Part shown: positions 44,898-54,753 of the stretch, one piece after another | Layout of the letters: each line of letters opens with the position of its first letter | How positions within the stretch are numbered: the first letter of the stretch is position 1 | Origin: Pseudomonas campi | GTDB taxonomy: Bacteria > Pseudomonadota > Gammaproteobacteria > Pseudomonadales > Pseudomonadaceae | Assembly (NCBI RefSeq): GCF_013200955.2 | Contig: NZ_CP053697.2 | Span: 3,224,001 to 3,288,000, forward strand | Direction: 5' to 3' | Length of the DNA: 64,000 bases | Translations under genes and position numbers: made by a program | The notes under the pieces: generated by a model | Told to the model about the DNA's origin: nothing | The model's input: only the letters and a program-made list of their open reading frames with translations | Database searches by the model: none

Positions 44898-46301
44898 ATG
44901 GCTCTGCTCAGCTTTCTCGGCGCTATCCAGCAAGTCACCGGTTCCTGCTACCTGATCGAAAGCCGCGATGGCGCGCGGGTGCTGCTCGAATGCGGCCTGC
45001 GCCAGGGTCGTCGCGAGGAGGAAGGTGGCAATCGCGCGCCCTTCCCCTTCGATCCGCTCAGCCTGGATGCGGTGGTGATTTCCCACGCCCACCTCGACCA
45101 CACCGGCCTGCTACCCAAACTGAGCGCCGCCGGCTACCGCGGGCCGATTTTCGCCACCGAGGCCACCTGCGAACTGATGGAGCTGATGCTGCTGGATGCC
45201 GCGCATATCCAGGAGCATGACGCCGAGTGGGAGAACAAGTGGCGCGCGCGTCTGGGCAAGCCACCGATCAGCCCGCTGTACACCAGCCTCGACGCGGAAC
45301 AGGTGCTGCGCCAGCGCCGACCACTGGCCTATGGGGCCGCACATGAAGTGGCCAAGGGCGTACAGGTGACCTTCCATGAGGCCGGACATATCCTCGGCTC
45401 GGCCATCGTCGAGATGGTCGTGCAGGATCATCACCTGAGCCGCCGCCTGGTGTTCTCCGGCGACCTGGGCAATACCTGCTCACCGCTGATGCGCGACCCC
45501 ACCACTCTCAATCGCGCCGACGTGGTGCTGCTCGAATCCACCTACGGTGACCGCGATCACCGCTGCAGCAGCGACACCCTCGACGAGCTCGCCGCCATCC
45601 TGCAGCAGGCCCACCGCGATGGCGGCAATGTGCTGATCCCCTCCTTCGCCGTCGGCCGCACCCAGGACCTGATCTACTACCTCGGACGCTTCTATCAGGA
45701 AGGCCGTCTGCCGCAGCAAGCGGTGTTCCTCGACAGCCCCATGGCCATTCGCGCCAACGCCATCTACTCACGCTACCAGGAGCAGTTCGACCCGGCGGAT
45801 CGCGCCGCCCTGCAGAGCAAAAGCAGCAAGCGCATCGAAGACTGGCTGCCGATCCTGCGCTGCACGCCGCAACCAGAAGACTCCATGGCGATCAACCGGA
45901 TCCGCAGCGGCGCCATCATCATCGCCGGCAGCGGCATGTGCACCGGCGGGCGCATCGTCCATCACTTCAAGCACAACCTCTGGCGCAGCGAGTGCCACCT
46001 GGTATTCCCCGGTTTCCAGGCCAAGGGCACCCTGGGTCGTGCCATCGTCGACGGCGCCAGTACAGTCAAGGTGCTGCACCAGCGCCTTGCGGTGAAAGCC
46101 AAAGTACACACCCTCGGCGGCTTCTCCGCCCACGCGGGGCAGTCGCAGCTGATCGACTGGGTCCGGCACTTCGACCATCGCCCGGAGCTGTACCTGGTAC
46201 ATGGCGAGCTGGAAAAAATGCAGGTGCTGCAGCAGGCCTTGCATGACCAACTCAACTGGGTCGCCAGCATCCCCGAACCGGGCGAACAGATTGCTCTCTG
46301 A
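44898..46301 (+). CDS. Metallo-beta-lactamase fold / beta-CASP RNA-processing exonuclease
   Basis: 467 aa from ATG 44898 (MALLSFLGAIQQVTGSCYLI); the frame is open further upstream only as the shadow of the opposite gene. Zinc-binding motifs: ISHAHLDHTG, HEAGHILGSA, FSGDLG and the C-terminal SAHAGQSQL. Beta-CASP motifs include LLESTYGDRDH, FAVGRTQDLI and SGMCTGGRIVHH. The family cleaves or trims RNA (CPSF73-like). Its steady divergence from a phosphoketolase gene suggests shared control. Confidence 0.9.
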   Translation: MALLSFLGAIQQVTGSCYLIESRDGARVLLECGLRQGRREEEGGNRAPFPFDPLSLDAVVISHAHLDHTGLLPKLSAAGYRGPIFATEATCELMELMLLDAAHIQEHDAEWENKWRARLGKPPISPLYTSLDAEQVLRQRRPLAYGAAHEVAKGVQVTFHEAGHILGSAIVEMVVQDHHLSRRLVFSGDLGNTCSPLMRDPTTLNRADVVLLESTYGDRDHRCSSDTLDELAAILQQAHRDGGNVLIPSFAVGRTQDLIYYLGRFYQEGRLPQQAVFLDSPMAIRANAIYSRYQEQFDPADRAALQSKSSKRIEDWLPILRCTPQPEDSMAINRIRSGAIIIAGSGMCTGGRIVHHFKHNLWRSECHLVFPGFQAKGTLGRAIVDGASTVKVLHQRLAVKAKVHTLGGFSAHAGQSQLIDWVRHFDHRPELYLVHGELEKMQVLQQALHDQLNWVASIPEPGEQIAL

Positions 46302-46452
46302 GGGACCTCGCCTCCGTCGAGGTCAGCCTGCTGTTCAGCCCACAGGCTGACCTGCCGCCTCCGCCGATCAATCCGGTTACAAAAGCCTGGCTGCCGCGCT
46401 GCAACCCGCCGCTCGTTTGCCTCTCAAAGCGCCACGACCCAGCCATACTCGT
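46302..46452 (+). other. Intergenic region with two mutually exclusive hairpins
   Basis: Just after the nuclease stop, hairpin A (GACCTCG/CGAGGTC, 46304-46324) and hairpin B (AGGTCAGCCTG/CAGGCTGACCT, 46320-46353) share the bases 46320-46324, so only one can form. No clear T tract follows. The rest of the stretch shows nothing recognisable. Confidence 0.5.
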
Positions 46453-46621
46453 AGAACCTGTTTACGATCTTTTGGACTAGAGCCAGACAAGGCGCTACGC
46501 CAGTAACAGCCTCCGGCTGGTCAAAACGCCGAGGAAGCGGAGTTTACGTGCTGTAAATGAGCATTCAGAGGCTGTTTTTAACGCGGCATGGCCGACGGCC
46601 AGGAGATCGTAAACAGGTTCT
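46453..46621. repeat. MITE-like palindromic element, copy 3
   Basis: About 169 bp with 22-bp inverted ends (GAACCTGTTTACGATCTTTT at 46454 and its near-complement ending 46620, two mismatches). The interior has GAGTTTACGTGCTGTAAATG, then AGCATTCAGAGGC and TTTTTAACGCGGC, the shared core. The ends match copy 1, not copy 2. Confidence 0.85.
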
Positions 46622-46686
46622 TATGCAGGGTCGGGCGCTTCAAGGAAGTGAAATGACCCGAACCGGACCCAGAAAGGAGAAGTTCT

Positions 46687-47766
46687 ATGCCTTATGAACC
46701 GGACGACTATCTGTCTCGGCATTTTCAAACCAGCGGGATCGACCTGAGCGGCAAAGTGGCCGAACTCGCCAGCCTGGTGGTACCGCCCGCAAGCCCCAAC
46801 CTTCCGCTGTACCAGGAAATGCTCACCACTGTGGTACGCATGGCCCAGGCCGACCGCAACCGCTGGGACGCCAAGATCATGCTGCAAACCCTGCGGGAAA
46901 TGGAGCTCGCCTTCAGCGCCCTCGAACAGTTCAAACGCCGGCGCAAGGTCACCGTGTTCGGCTCCGCGCGGACCCCGACTGATCACCCGACCTACCGCCT
47001 GGCCCGCGAACTCGGCCAGACCCTCGCCCGCCTGGACCTGATGGTGATCACCGGCGCCGGTGGCGGCATCATGGCGGCCGCCCACGAAGGGGCCGGCCTG
47101 GAAAACAGCCTCGGCTTCAACATCACCCTGCCCTTCGAGCAGGGTGCCAATGCCACCGTGCATGGCAGCGGCAACCTGCTGTCATTCCACTTCTTCTTCC
47201 TGCGCAAGCTGTTCTTCGTCAAGGAGGCCGATGCCCTGGTGCTCTGCCCGGGCGGCTTCGGCACACTGGACGAGGCGCTGGAAGTACTGACCCTGGTGCA
47301 GACCGGCAAGAGCCCACTGGTGCCCATCGTTCTGCTGGATGAACCAGGCAGCAACTACTGGGAAGAAGCCCTGCGCTATATCCGCGAACAACTGCTGGAA
47401 CGCCATTACATCCTGCCCAGTGACATGCACCTGATGCGTGTGGCCCACAGCGCCGAGGAAGCCGGTCAGGAGATCGCCCGCTTCTACCGCAACTTCCACT
47501 CGACGCGCTGGCTCAAGGGCAGCTTCCTGATTCGCATGAACCACCCGCTCAACGCCGCAGCCCTGAAGACCCTGGACAAGGAGTTCGCCGATCTGTGCCT
47601 GAGCGGTGGCTATTCGCAAAAGGATCACAGCGAGGCGGAAAGTGACGAACCGGAGTTCTGCGAGCTGACCCGCCTGGCCTTCCACTTCAACGCCCGCGAC
47701 CATGGCCGCCTGCGCGAGTTGGTGGACTTCATCAACCTGCCACAGAACTGGGCGCAGAACGGCTGA
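46687..47766 (+). CDS. LOG-family protein (lysine decarboxylase-like Rossmann fold)
   Basis: 359 aa. The core shows VTVFGSARTP near 90, VITGAGGGIMAAAHEGA near 120-135, and the nucleotide-binding LCPGGFGTLDEALEV near 185-200. The first 85 and last 110 residues extend beyond a minimal LOG domain, so this is a long-form member. LOG enzymes hydrolyse nucleoside 5'-monophosphates; the bacterial role is unclear. GAAAGGAGAAG precedes the start. As I recall, a similar gene lies next to recX in P. aeruginosa. Confidence 0.88.
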   Translation: MPYEPDDYLSRHFQTSGIDLSGKVAELASLVVPPASPNLPLYQEMLTTVVRMAQADRNRWDAKIMLQTLREMELAFSALEQFKRRRKVTVFGSARTPTDHPTYRLARELGQTLARLDLMVITGAGGGIMAAAHEGAGLENSLGFNITLPFEQGANATVHGSGNLLSFHFFFLRKLFFVKEADALVLCPGGFGTLDEALEVLTLVQTGKSPLVPIVLLDEPGSNYWEEALRYIREQLLERHYILPSDMHLMRVAHSAEEAGQEIARFYRNFHSTRWLKGSFLIRMNHPLNAAALKTLDKEFADLCLSGGYSQKDHSEAESDEPEFCELTRLAFHFNARDHGRLRELVDFINLPQNWAQNG

Positions 47767-47818
47767 GACACACGGCACTGGCCACCGGCACAGCGCTGCA
47801 ACAGATGGAGAGTGCGGA

Positions 47819-47852
47819 TAAAAGAGAGCCCGGAGGTGAGAACCCCAGGCTC
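47819..47852 (-). terminator. Probable terminator of recX
   Basis: On the minus strand GAGCC...GGCTC (outer stem) with an inner GGGG/CCTCC pairing is followed by CTTTTA. It lies 11 bases after the recX stop. The stem is imperfect. Confidence 0.5.
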
Positions 47853-47862
47853 AAAGGGGAAT

Positions 47863-48321
47863 TCAGTCCAGGTCGGCGCCGCGTAGCAGGCGACCGATCT
47901 GTTCCTGGGAAAAACCGCGATAGGCAAGGAAGCGCCCTTGCTTGGCCCGCTCACGGACATCCGTGGGTAAACCAGCGGGAAACTTGCGCTGCCAGAGCTC
48001 ACGCAACTGCGCCGACCAGTCGATATCCGCGGCGGCCAGCGCCTGCTCGATTGCTGCTCGCGGCAAGCCGCGCTGGGCCAGCTCCTCGCGAATGCGCAGC
48101 GGCCCATAACCGGAACGAGCCTTGCTACTGACGAAGCTGTCGAGATAGCGCGACTCCGACAGCAGCCCCTCCTCCGCCAGGCGGTCGAGGGCGCTGTCGA
48201 TCAGCTCCACCGGGGCGCCGCGCAAACGCAGCTTGCGGGTCAGCTCCACACGCCCATGCTCGCGGCGCGCCAGCAGATCCATCGCGGTACGCCGCACCGC
48301 AACCAGGGTATCGAGCATCAT
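47863..48321 (-). CDS. recX: RecA regulator RecX
   Basis: 152 aa, helical and basic, with the RecX pattern [30 protein letters not shown] and [11 protein letters not shown]. It inhibits RecA filament growth. It follows recA on the same strand with a 30-base gap, so it is probably co-transcribed and SOS-induced. Confidence 0.96.
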   Translation of the reverse strand: MMLDTLVAVRRTAMDLLARREHGRVELTRKLRLRGAPVELIDSALDRLAEEGLLSESRYLDSFVSSKARSGYGPLRIREELAQRGLPRAAIEQALAAADIDWSAQLRELWQRKFPAGLPTDVRERAKQGRFLAYRGFSQEQIGRLLRGADLD

Positions 48322-48351
48322 GGACGGCTACCGGCGCTCAGGCGGTGACGA

Positions 48352-49404
48352 TCAGGCGTCGATATCGGCCAGATCGTCGGCATCGGCCGTCGACTCGGCA
48401 CGAGCGGTTGGGCCGGAAGCCACCAGCAATTTCTCGCGGATGATCTTCTCGATGGCGCTGCCGATTTCCGGGTTGTCTTCCAGGTACTTGGCCGAGTTGG
48501 CTTTGCCCTGGCCGATCTTGTTGCCCTGATAGCTGTACCAGGCGCCCGACTTCTCGATCAGGCCGAGCTGCACGCCGAGGTCGATGACTTCACCAGTGCG
48601 GTAGATGCCCTTGCCGTAGAGGATCTGGAATTCGGCCTGACGGAACGGCGGCGCAACCTTGTTCTTCACCACTTTGACGCGGGTTTCGCTGCCGACCACT
48701 TCGTCGCCTTCCTTGACCGCGCCGGTACGGCGGATGTCCAGGCGCACCGAAGCGTAGAACTTGAGGGCGTTACCGCCGGTGGTGGTTTCCGGGCTGCCGA
48801 ACATCACGCCGATCTTCATACGGATCTGGTTGATGAAGATCACCAGGCAGTTGGCGTTCTTGATGTTGCCGGTGATCTTGCGCAGCGCCTGGCTCATCAG
48901 ACGGGCCTGCAGACCGACGTGCATGTCGCCCATCTCGCCTTCGATCTCGGCTTTCGGTACCAGGGCGGCCACGGAGTCGACAATGATCACGTCGACGGCG
49001 TTGGAGCGCACCAGCATGTCGGTGATTTCCAGGGCCTGTTCGCCGGTATCCGGCTGCGATACCAGCAGGTCATCGACATTCACGCCGAGCTTGCCGGCGT
49101 AGTCCGGATCGAGGGCGTGTTCGGCGTCGACGAAGGCGCAGGTGGCACCCATCTTCTGCGCCTCGGCGATCACCGACAGGGTCAGGGTGGTTTTACCCGA
49201 GGACTCCGGGCCGTAGATCTCGACGATCCGGCCTTTTGGCAGGCCGCCAATGCCAAGGGCGATGTCGAGGCCCAGGGAGCCGGTGGAAATGGCCGGAATG
49301 GCTTGGCGTTCATGGTCGCCCATGCGCATCACTGCGCCTTTGCCGAATTGCTTTTCGATCTGGCCCAGGGCCGCCGCCAAAGCACGCTTCTTGTTGTCGT
49401 CCAT
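48352..49404 (-). CDS. recA: Recombinase RecA
   Basis: 350 aa from ATG 49404 ([20 protein letters not shown]). In-frame ATGs at 49410 and 49416 exist, but GAGG is best spaced (6 bases) for 49404 and the family starts MDxNK. Walker A is GPESSGKT (65-72); Walker B and loop L2 (IIVDSVAAL, later [14 protein letters not shown]) are intact. The C terminus is acidic. A LexA box lies 44 bases upstream. Confidence 0.99.
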   Translation of the reverse strand: MDDNKKRALAAALGQIEKQFGKGAVMRMGDHERQAIPAISTGSLGLDIALGIGGLPKGRIVEIYGPESSGKTTLTLSVIAEAQKMGATCAFVDAEHALDPDYAGKLGVNVDDLLVSQPDTGEQALEITDMLVRSNAVDVIIVDSVAALVPKAEIEGEMGDMHVGLQARLMSQALRKITGNIKNANCLVIFINQIRMKIGVMFGSPETTTGGNALKFYASVRLDIRRTGAVKEGDEVVGSETRVKVVKNKVAPPFRQAEFQILYGKGIYRTGEVIDLGVQLGLIEKSGAWYSYQGNKIGQGKANSAKYLEDNPEIGSAIEKIIREKLLVASGPTARAESTADADDLADIDA

Positions 49405-49447
49405 TTCCATCCTCACGTATTCAAGAGGGCCAATCGCCCACTAACAA

Positions 49448-49463
49448 CTGTATAAGTAGACAG
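49448..49463 (-). promoter_or_regulatory. LexA (SOS) box of recA
   Basis: CTGTATAAGTAGACAG fits CTG-N10-CAG. On the minus strand it overlaps the downstream part of a likely promoter (TTGCCT, then TACTTA after 17 bases), so LexA would block initiation. Confidence 0.9.
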
Positions 49464-49499
49464 TAGTATTCCATAAGGCAAGTCGCTCGCCTACCCCTG

Positions 49500-49991
49500 T
49501 CAGGGTTTTTCTCCTGCCGTCAGTCGGAGCAACCCCTGCAGCGCGCGCTCGACCGTCTGCCTGCGTACTTCGCTGCGGTCGCCGGCAAACTGACAACGCT
49601 GGCTATACAGCTGATCGGCATCGCCCCAGGCCAGCCAGACCGTACCCACCGGTTTCTCCGGCGAGCCACCACCTGGGCCGGCCACGCCACTGACCGCCAC
49701 GGCGAACCGCGCCCCACTATTCCGCTGGGCACCGCGCACCATGGCTTCGACCACTTCCTGGCTGACCGCACCGACGCGCTCGAACAGTTCGGCCGGCACC
49801 CCCAGCTGGGCGGTCTTCTGCGCATTGGAATAGGTGATATAGCCCGCCTCGAACCAGGCCGAGCTGCCGGCAATGCGGGTGATCGCCTCGGCAATCCCGC
49901 CGCCGGTACAGGACTCGGCCGTGCAGACCTGGGCGTGTGCGGCTTGCAGGCCCTGCCCCAGGCGGGTAGCCAATACAGTTAGGGAATCCAT
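49500..49991 (-). CDS. pncC: Nicotinamide-nucleotide amidase (CinA C-terminal domain)
   Basis: 163 aa. Motifs [16 protein letters not shown] (Ser nucleophile region), [15 protein letters not shown] and [20 protein letters not shown] are those of CinA-C/PncC. It deamidates NMN to nicotinate mononucleotide. CGGAG precedes the ATG. It lies upstream of recA on the same strand and diverges from mutS. Confidence 0.95.
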   Translation of the reverse strand: MDSLTVLATRLGQGLQAAHAQVCTAESCTGGGIAEAITRIAGSSAWFEAGYITYSNAQKTAQLGVPAELFERVGAVSQEVVEAMVRGAQRNSGARFAVAVSGVAGPGGGSPEKPVGTVWLAWGDADQLYSQRCQFAGDRSEVRRQTVERALQGLLRLTAGEKP

Positions 49992-50069
49992 ATGCGCTCC
50001 GGGGTTAAGCGGGTTCGGCGGATACCGTACACTACGCGACTTTGTGAATTAAGCCGGACAGCCAGAACC

Positions 50070-52637
50070 ATGAGTGATCTCTCCGCCCACACGCCGATGA
50101 TGCAGCAGTACTGGCGGCTGAAAAATCAGCACCCCGATCAGCTGATGTTCTACCGCATGGGCGACTTCTACGAGATTTTCTACGAAGACGCGAAGAAAGC
50201 CGCGGCGCTGCTGGATATCACCCTGACCGCGCGCGGTTCGTCGGCCGGCCAGTCGATCCCGATGTGCGGCATTCCCCACCACTCGGCCGAAGGCTACCTG
50301 GCCAAACTGGTCAAGCTCGGCGAGTCGGTGGTGATCTGCGAGCAGATCGGCGACCCGGCCACCAGCAAGGGCCCAGTCGAACGCCAGGTGGTGCGTATCA
50401 TCACCCCCGGCACCATCAGCGACGAGGCCCTGCTCGACGAGCGCCGCGACAACCTGCTGGCCGCCGTGCTGGGCGACGAGCGCCTGTTCGGCCTGGCCAC
50501 GCTGGATATCACCAGCGGTCGCTTCACCGTGCAGGAGCTCAAGGGCTGGGAAAACCTGCTGGCCGAGCTGGAGCGCCTGAGCCCGGCCGAACTGCTGATC
50601 CCCGACGACTGGCCGCAGGGCCTGCCGGTGGACAAGCGCCGCGGCACCCGCCGCCGCGCGCCCTGGGACTTCGACCGTGACACGGCGCGCAAAAGTCTGT
50701 GCCAACAATTCGCCACTCAGGACCTGAAAGGCTTCGGCTGCGAGAACCTGAGCCTGGCCATCGGCGCCGCCGGCTGCCTGCTCGGCTACGCCAAGGAAAC
50801 CCAGCGTACCGCCCTACCGCACCTGCGCAGCCTGCGCCACGAGCGCCTGGACGACACGGTGATCCTCGACGGTGCCAGCCGGCGTAACCTGGAACTGGAC
50901 ACCAACCTCGCCGGCGGGCGCGACAACACCCTGCAATCGGTGGTCGACCGTTGCCAGACCGCCATGGGCAGCCGCCTGCTGACCCGCTGGCTGAACCGCC
51001 CGCTGCGTGATCGCGCCGTACTGGAAGGCCGCCAGGACTCCATCGCCTGCCTGCTCGACCGCTACCAGTTCGAACTGATCCAGCCGCAACTCAAGGACAT
51101 CGGTGACCTAGAGCGCATCCTCGCCCGCATCGGCCTGCGCAATGCCCGCCCACGCGACCTGGCGCGCCTGCGCGATGCCCTGGCTGCGTTGCCACAACTG
51201 CAAAGCGGCATGGCCCAGCTGGACGTGCCGCATCTGGCCGAACTGGCGGTGAGCATCCGCACCTACCCGGAACTGGCCGACCTGCTGGCCCGCGCCATCA
51301 TCGACAACCCGCCGGCGGTGATCCGCGACGGCGGCGTGCTGAAGACCGGCTACGACGCCGAACTGGACGAACTGCAGTCGCTCAGCGAGAACGCCGGCCA
51401 GTATCTGATGGATCTGGAAGTGCGCGAGAAGGCCCGTACCGGCCTGGCCAACCTCAAGGTTGGCTACAACCGCGTGCATGGCTACTTCATCGAGCTGCCG
51501 AGCAAGCAGGCCGAATCGGCCCCGGCCGACTACATCCGCCGCCAGACCCTGAAGGGCGCCGAGCGCTTCATCACCCCGGAGCTCAAGGAATTCGAGGACA
51601 AGGCGCTGTCGGCCAAGAGCCGCGCCCTGGCCCGCGAGAAGCTGCTGTATGACGAACTGCTGGAACACCTGATCGGCCACCTGGCGCCGCTGCAGGACAC
51701 CGCCGCGGCCCTGGCCGAGCTGGACGTGCTGAGCAACCTGGCCGAGCGCGCGTTGAACCTAGACCTCAATCGCCCGCGCTTCGTCGAAGAGCCGTGCATG
51801 CGCATCAGTCAGGGTCGCCACCCGGTGGTCGAGCAGGTGCTGGATACGCCCTTCGTGGCCAACGACCTGGGCCTCGACGACAACACGCGCATGCTGATCA
51901 TCACCGGCCCGAACATGGGCGGTAAGTCGACCTACATGCGCCAGACCGCGCTGATCGTGCTGCTCGCCCATATCGGCAGTTTCGTTCCGGCAGCCAGCTG
52001 CGAGCTGTCGCTGGTTGACCGCATCTTCACCCGTATCGGTTCCAGCGACGACCTGGCCGGCGGCCGCTCGACCTTCATGGTCGAGATGAGCGAGACCGCC
52101 AACATCCTGCATAACGCCAGCGAACGCAGCCTGGTGCTGATGGATGAAGTGGGCCGTGGCACCAGCACCTTCGACGGCCTGTCGCTGGCCTGGTCGGCCG
52201 CCGAGCAGCTGGCCAGCCTGCGCGCCTGGACGCTGTTCGCCACCCACTACTTCGAACTGACCGTGCTGCCGGAAAGTGAGCCGGTGGTGGCCAACGTGCA
52301 CCTCAACGCCACCGAACACAACGAGCGCATCGTCTTCCTGCATCACGTGCTGCCTGGCCCGGCCAGCCAGAGCTACGGTCTGGCCGTGGCACAACTGGCC
52401 GGTGTGCCGGCGCCGGTGATCGCCCGCGCCCGCGAACATCTGGCACGCCTGGAAACCACCAGTCTGCCCCACGAAATGCCACGCAGCGTCCCTGGCCAGC
52501 CAGCAGCTCCGTTGCAGAACGACCTGTTTGCCAGCCTGCCGCACCCCGTGCTGGAGGAATTGGCCAAGATCAATCCCGATGATCTGACACCGCGCCGGGC
52601 CCTGGAGCTGTTATATACATGGAAGACGCGCATCTAA
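50070..52637 (+). CDS. mutS: DNA mismatch repair protein MutS
   Basis: 855 aa from ATG 50070 ([20 protein letters not shown]); an upstream in-frame ATG at 49992 adds residues unlike the family. The mismatch-binding motif [15 protein letters not shown] is intact (Phe-x-Glu wedge). The ATPase has Walker [10 protein letters not shown] near 614-622, [18 protein letters not shown] and THYFELT. Full-length, with no sign of mutator damage. Confidence 0.99.
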   Translation: MSDLSAHTPMMQQYWRLKNQHPDQLMFYRMGDFYEIFYEDAKKAAALLDITLTARGSSAGQSIPMCGIPHHSAEGYLAKLVKLGESVVICEQIGDPATSKGPVERQVVRIITPGTISDEALLDERRDNLLAAVLGDERLFGLATLDITSGRFTVQELKGWENLLAELERLSPAELLIPDDWPQGLPVDKRRGTRRRAPWDFDRDTARKSLCQQFATQDLKGFGCENLSLAIGAAGCLLGYAKETQRTALPHLRSLRHERLDDTVILDGASRRNLELDTNLAGGRDNTLQSVVDRCQTAMGSRLLTRWLNRPLRDRAVLEGRQDSIACLLDRYQFELIQPQLKDIGDLERILARIGLRNARPRDLARLRDALAALPQLQSGMAQLDVPHLAELAVSIRTYPELADLLARAIIDNPPAVIRDGGVLKTGYDAELDELQSLSENAGQYLMDLEVREKARTGLANLKVGYNRVHGYFIELPSKQAESAPADYIRRQTLKGAERFITPELKEFEDKALSAKSRALAREKLLYDELLEHLIGHLAPLQDTAAALAELDVLSNLAERALNLDLNRPRFVEEPCMRISQGRHPVVEQVLDTPFVANDLGLDDNTRMLIITGPNMGGKSTYMRQTALIVLLAHIGSFVPAASCELSLVDRIFTRIGSSDDLAGGRSTFMVEMSETANILHNASERSLVLMDEVGRGTSTFDGLSLAWSAAEQLASLRAWTLFATHYFELTVLPESEPVVANVHLNATEHNERIVFLHHVLPGPASQSYGLAVAQLAGVPAPVIARAREHLARLETTSLPHEMPRSVPGQPAAPLQNDLFASLPHPVLEELAKINPDDLTPRRALELLYTWKTRI

Positions 52638-52776
52638 CGCCAAGCGGCGCAAGCTGATAGAATCGCGCGCAATTTTACGACCGCCCGGTTTACAGCCTGA
52701 GCCGCGGCCAATACAGAACGCCTGCAAGCCCGACGCAGAAAGGGATCAGGCCGCCGCCCGAGGAGAGAATCGAACC

Positions 52777-53100
52777 ATGACATTCGTCGTTACCGACAAT
52801 TGCATCAAGTGCAAATACACCGACTGCGTGGAAGTCTGCCCGGTTGACTGCTTTTACGAAGGCCCGAACTTCCTGGTAATCCACCCGGACGAGTGCATCG
52901 ACTGTGCCCTGTGCGAACCGGAATGCCCGGCCCAGGCGATCTTCTCCGAAGACGAGGTGCCGGAAGACCAGCAGGAGTTCATCGAACTGAACGCCGACCT
53001 GGCCGAAGTCTGGCCGAACATCACCGAGAAGAAAGAAGCGCTGGCGGACGCCGAAGAGTGGGACGGCGTGAAGGACAAGCTGCAGCACCTGGAGCGCTAA
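52777..53100 (+). CDS. fdxA: 7Fe-8S ferredoxin
   Basis: 107 aa. Cluster ligands are in [18 protein letters not shown] and [12 protein letters not shown], with the extra spacing of the Azotobacter-type 3Fe-4S plus 4Fe-4S ferredoxins. The C terminus is acidic. GAGGAGAG precedes the ATG and a strong terminator follows. It carries electrons at low potential; its partner is not evident. Confidence 0.97.
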   Translation: MTFVVTDNCIKCKYTDCVEVCPVDCFYEGPNFLVIHPDECIDCALCEPECPAQAIFSEDEVPEDQQEFIELNADLAEVWPNITEKKEALADAEEWDGVKDKLQHLER

Positions 53101-53117
53101 GCGCTTCACTGCAACGC

Positions 53118-53144
53118 AAAAGGCCCGCGCAATGCGGGCCTTTT
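53118..53144 (+). terminator. Rho-independent terminator of fdxA
   Basis: AAAAGGCCCGC/GCGGGCCTTTT, an 11-bp perfect stem with a 5-base loop, 17 bases after the fdxA stop. It also points toward the convergent rsmZ end. Confidence 0.92.
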
Positions 53145-53168
53145 ACTGTGTGCAGCTTTTCTGCGGAC

Positions 53169-53303
53169 AAAAAAAGGGGCGGTGATTAACCGCCCGCTCT
53201 TTTTTCCCTACTCCCTCTGTCTCCTGCTCATCATCCTGATGAACCGCGTCCTGCGGTGGTTCCTGACCTTCTTCCTTGAGGGCCTGTGCTTTTCCCTTTG
53301 CAC
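53169..53303 (-). ncRNA. rsmZ: RsmZ small regulatory RNA
   Basis: The minus strand encodes an RNA of about 135 nt with eight GGA motifs. Several are displayed in hairpin loops: GTGC-AAAGGGAAAA-GCAC at the 5' end, a CCGC-AGGAC-GCGG stem, and TCATC-AGGAT-GATGA. It ends in GGGCGGT/ACCGCCC followed by seven T. A TAATAT box (53311-53316) is the likely -10. The place between fdxA and rpoS is where rsmZ lies in P. aeruginosa. Such RNAs sequester RsmA/CsrA. The 5' end is estimated from the -10 box. Confidence 0.92.
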
Positions 53304-53477
53304 GGGGTTCATATTAGCGCTTCGTGCCTGCCGAACAAGGCCACCACTGGGCGACAAGAGAAGCCAAGAGCGAACCGCATTTAAAAATAAACCTATACTT
53401 TTCAAATAGTTGAATTTTTACAAGGTAATAAAAAAGCCCATCACCGGCGCCAGCCGCCTGCAATCTCCTACAGCCCC

Positions 53478-53495
53478 TGTAAGCAATGACTTACA
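53478..53495. promoter_or_regulatory. GacA upstream activating site of rsmZ
   Basis: TGTAAG-CAATGA-CTTACA is a perfect match to the GacA box (TGTAAG-N6-CTTACA). Its centre is about 184 bp upstream of the estimated rsmZ start, the distance usual for pseudomonad rsmZ. Confidence 0.92.
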
Positions 53496-53506
53496 ACGCC
53501 AACAAT

Positions 53507-53531
53507 AAAAAACCCGGCCGAAGCCGGGTTT
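53507..53531 (-). terminator. Rho-independent terminator of rpoS
   Basis: On the minus strand AAACCCGGC-TTCG-GCCGGGTTT is followed by TTTATTG. It lies 20 bases past the rpoS stop. Confidence 0.92.
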
Positions 53532-53550
53532 CTCATGCCGCCAGAAGTAC

Positions 53551-54558
53551 TTACTGGAACAAGGCGTCACTCGACAAGCCATTCTTCTCGAGGATCTCGC
53601 GCAGACGCTTGAGCGCTTCGACCTGGATCTGCCGAACCCGCTCGCGGGTCAGGCCGATCTCCTGGCCGACTTCCTCCAGGGTGCAGCTCTCGTGACCGCG
53701 CAGACCGAAGCGGCGAATCACCACCTCGCGCTGCTTGTCGGTGAGTTCCGACAGCCACTGGTCAATGCTCTGCGAAAGGTCGTCGTCCTGCAGCAGCTCG
53801 CAGGGGTCGGTCGGCTTATCGTCGGTCAGGGTATCGAGCAGGGTTTTGTCCGAATCCGGCCCCAGGGAAACATCCACCGAACTAACCCGCTCGTTGAGGC
53901 CGAGCATGCGCTTGACCTCGCCCACGGGTTTTTCCAGCAGATTGGCGATCTCCTCGGCCGATGGCTCGTGATCGAGTTTCTGCGTCAGCTCACGCGCGGC
54001 GCGCAGGTAGACGTTGAGTTCCTTGACCACATGGATCGGCAAACGAATCGTGCGGGTCTGATTCATGATCGCCCGTTCGATGGTCTGACGAATCCACCAG
54101 GTGGCATAGGTCGAAAAGCGGAAGCCACGTTCCGGGTCGAACTTCTCCACCGCGCGGATCAGCCCGAGGTTGCCCTCTTCGATCAGATCCAGCAGGGAAA
54201 GACCCCGATTGACGTAGCGCCGGGCGATTTTCACCACCAGCCGCAGGTTGCTTTCGATCATGCGTTTGCGACCCGCAGGATCACCCTTCTGCGCTAGACG
54301 CGCGAAGTGCACTTCTTCCTGAGGAGTCAGTAGAGGGGAAAAGCCGATTTCATTGAGATAGAGCTGAGTGGCGTCGAGCGCCCGGGTGTAATCGATGTAT
54401 TTGTGCTGCTTGAGACTAGTGGTCGAGTTTCTGGATTTGGCGCTGGAAAGCGGTAGCTCGGAATCCTCGCTTAACACATCTTCCAGGACGATGCCGGGCT
54501 CCATGAGCAGCACTTCATCGTCGACGTCAAACTCCGGCGCTTCTTTATTGAGTGCCAT
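53551..54558 (-). CDS. rpoS: RNA polymerase sigma factor RpoS
   Basis: 335 aa from ATG 54558 ([20 protein letters not shown]), with AAGGA 9 bases upstream. All sigma-70 regions are present: 1.2 ([20 protein letters not shown]), 2 ([33 protein letters not shown]), 3 ([14 protein letters not shown]) and 4 ([38 protein letters not shown]). It is the stationary-phase sigma factor. nlpD lies 195 bases upstream, rsmZ downstream. Confidence 0.99.
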   Translation of the reverse strand: MALNKEAPEFDVDDEVLLMEPGIVLEDVLSEDSELPLSSAKSRNSTTSLKQHKYIDYTRALDATQLYLNEIGFSPLLTPQEEVHFARLAQKGDPAGRKRMIESNLRLVVKIARRYVNRGLSLLDLIEEGNLGLIRAVEKFDPERGFRFSTYATWWIRQTIERAIMNQTRTIRLPIHVVKELNVYLRAARELTQKLDHEPSAEEIANLLEKPVGEVKRMLGLNERVSSVDVSLGPDSDKTLLDTLTDDKPTDPCELLQDDDLSQSIDQWLSELTDKQREVVIRRFGLRGHESCTLEEVGQEIGLTRERVRQIQVEALKRLREILEKNGLSSDALFQ

Positions 54559-54753
54559 TGTTGTTGTCCTTTGCTGAGTTCGACAACAAGCCCTGGCGGC
54601 GCCCATTCCAGTTTCACTTCAGAGAGAACCGGCCCCCCACGCCTGCCGAAACAGACCTGCTGCCGTTCACTTCGCACCTGAAATAAAACTGAACTCACTC
54701 CCTGGCAACACCCGAGCCCGTTCCTCCTACTCTGGAACAGACTGGTAGCAAGG

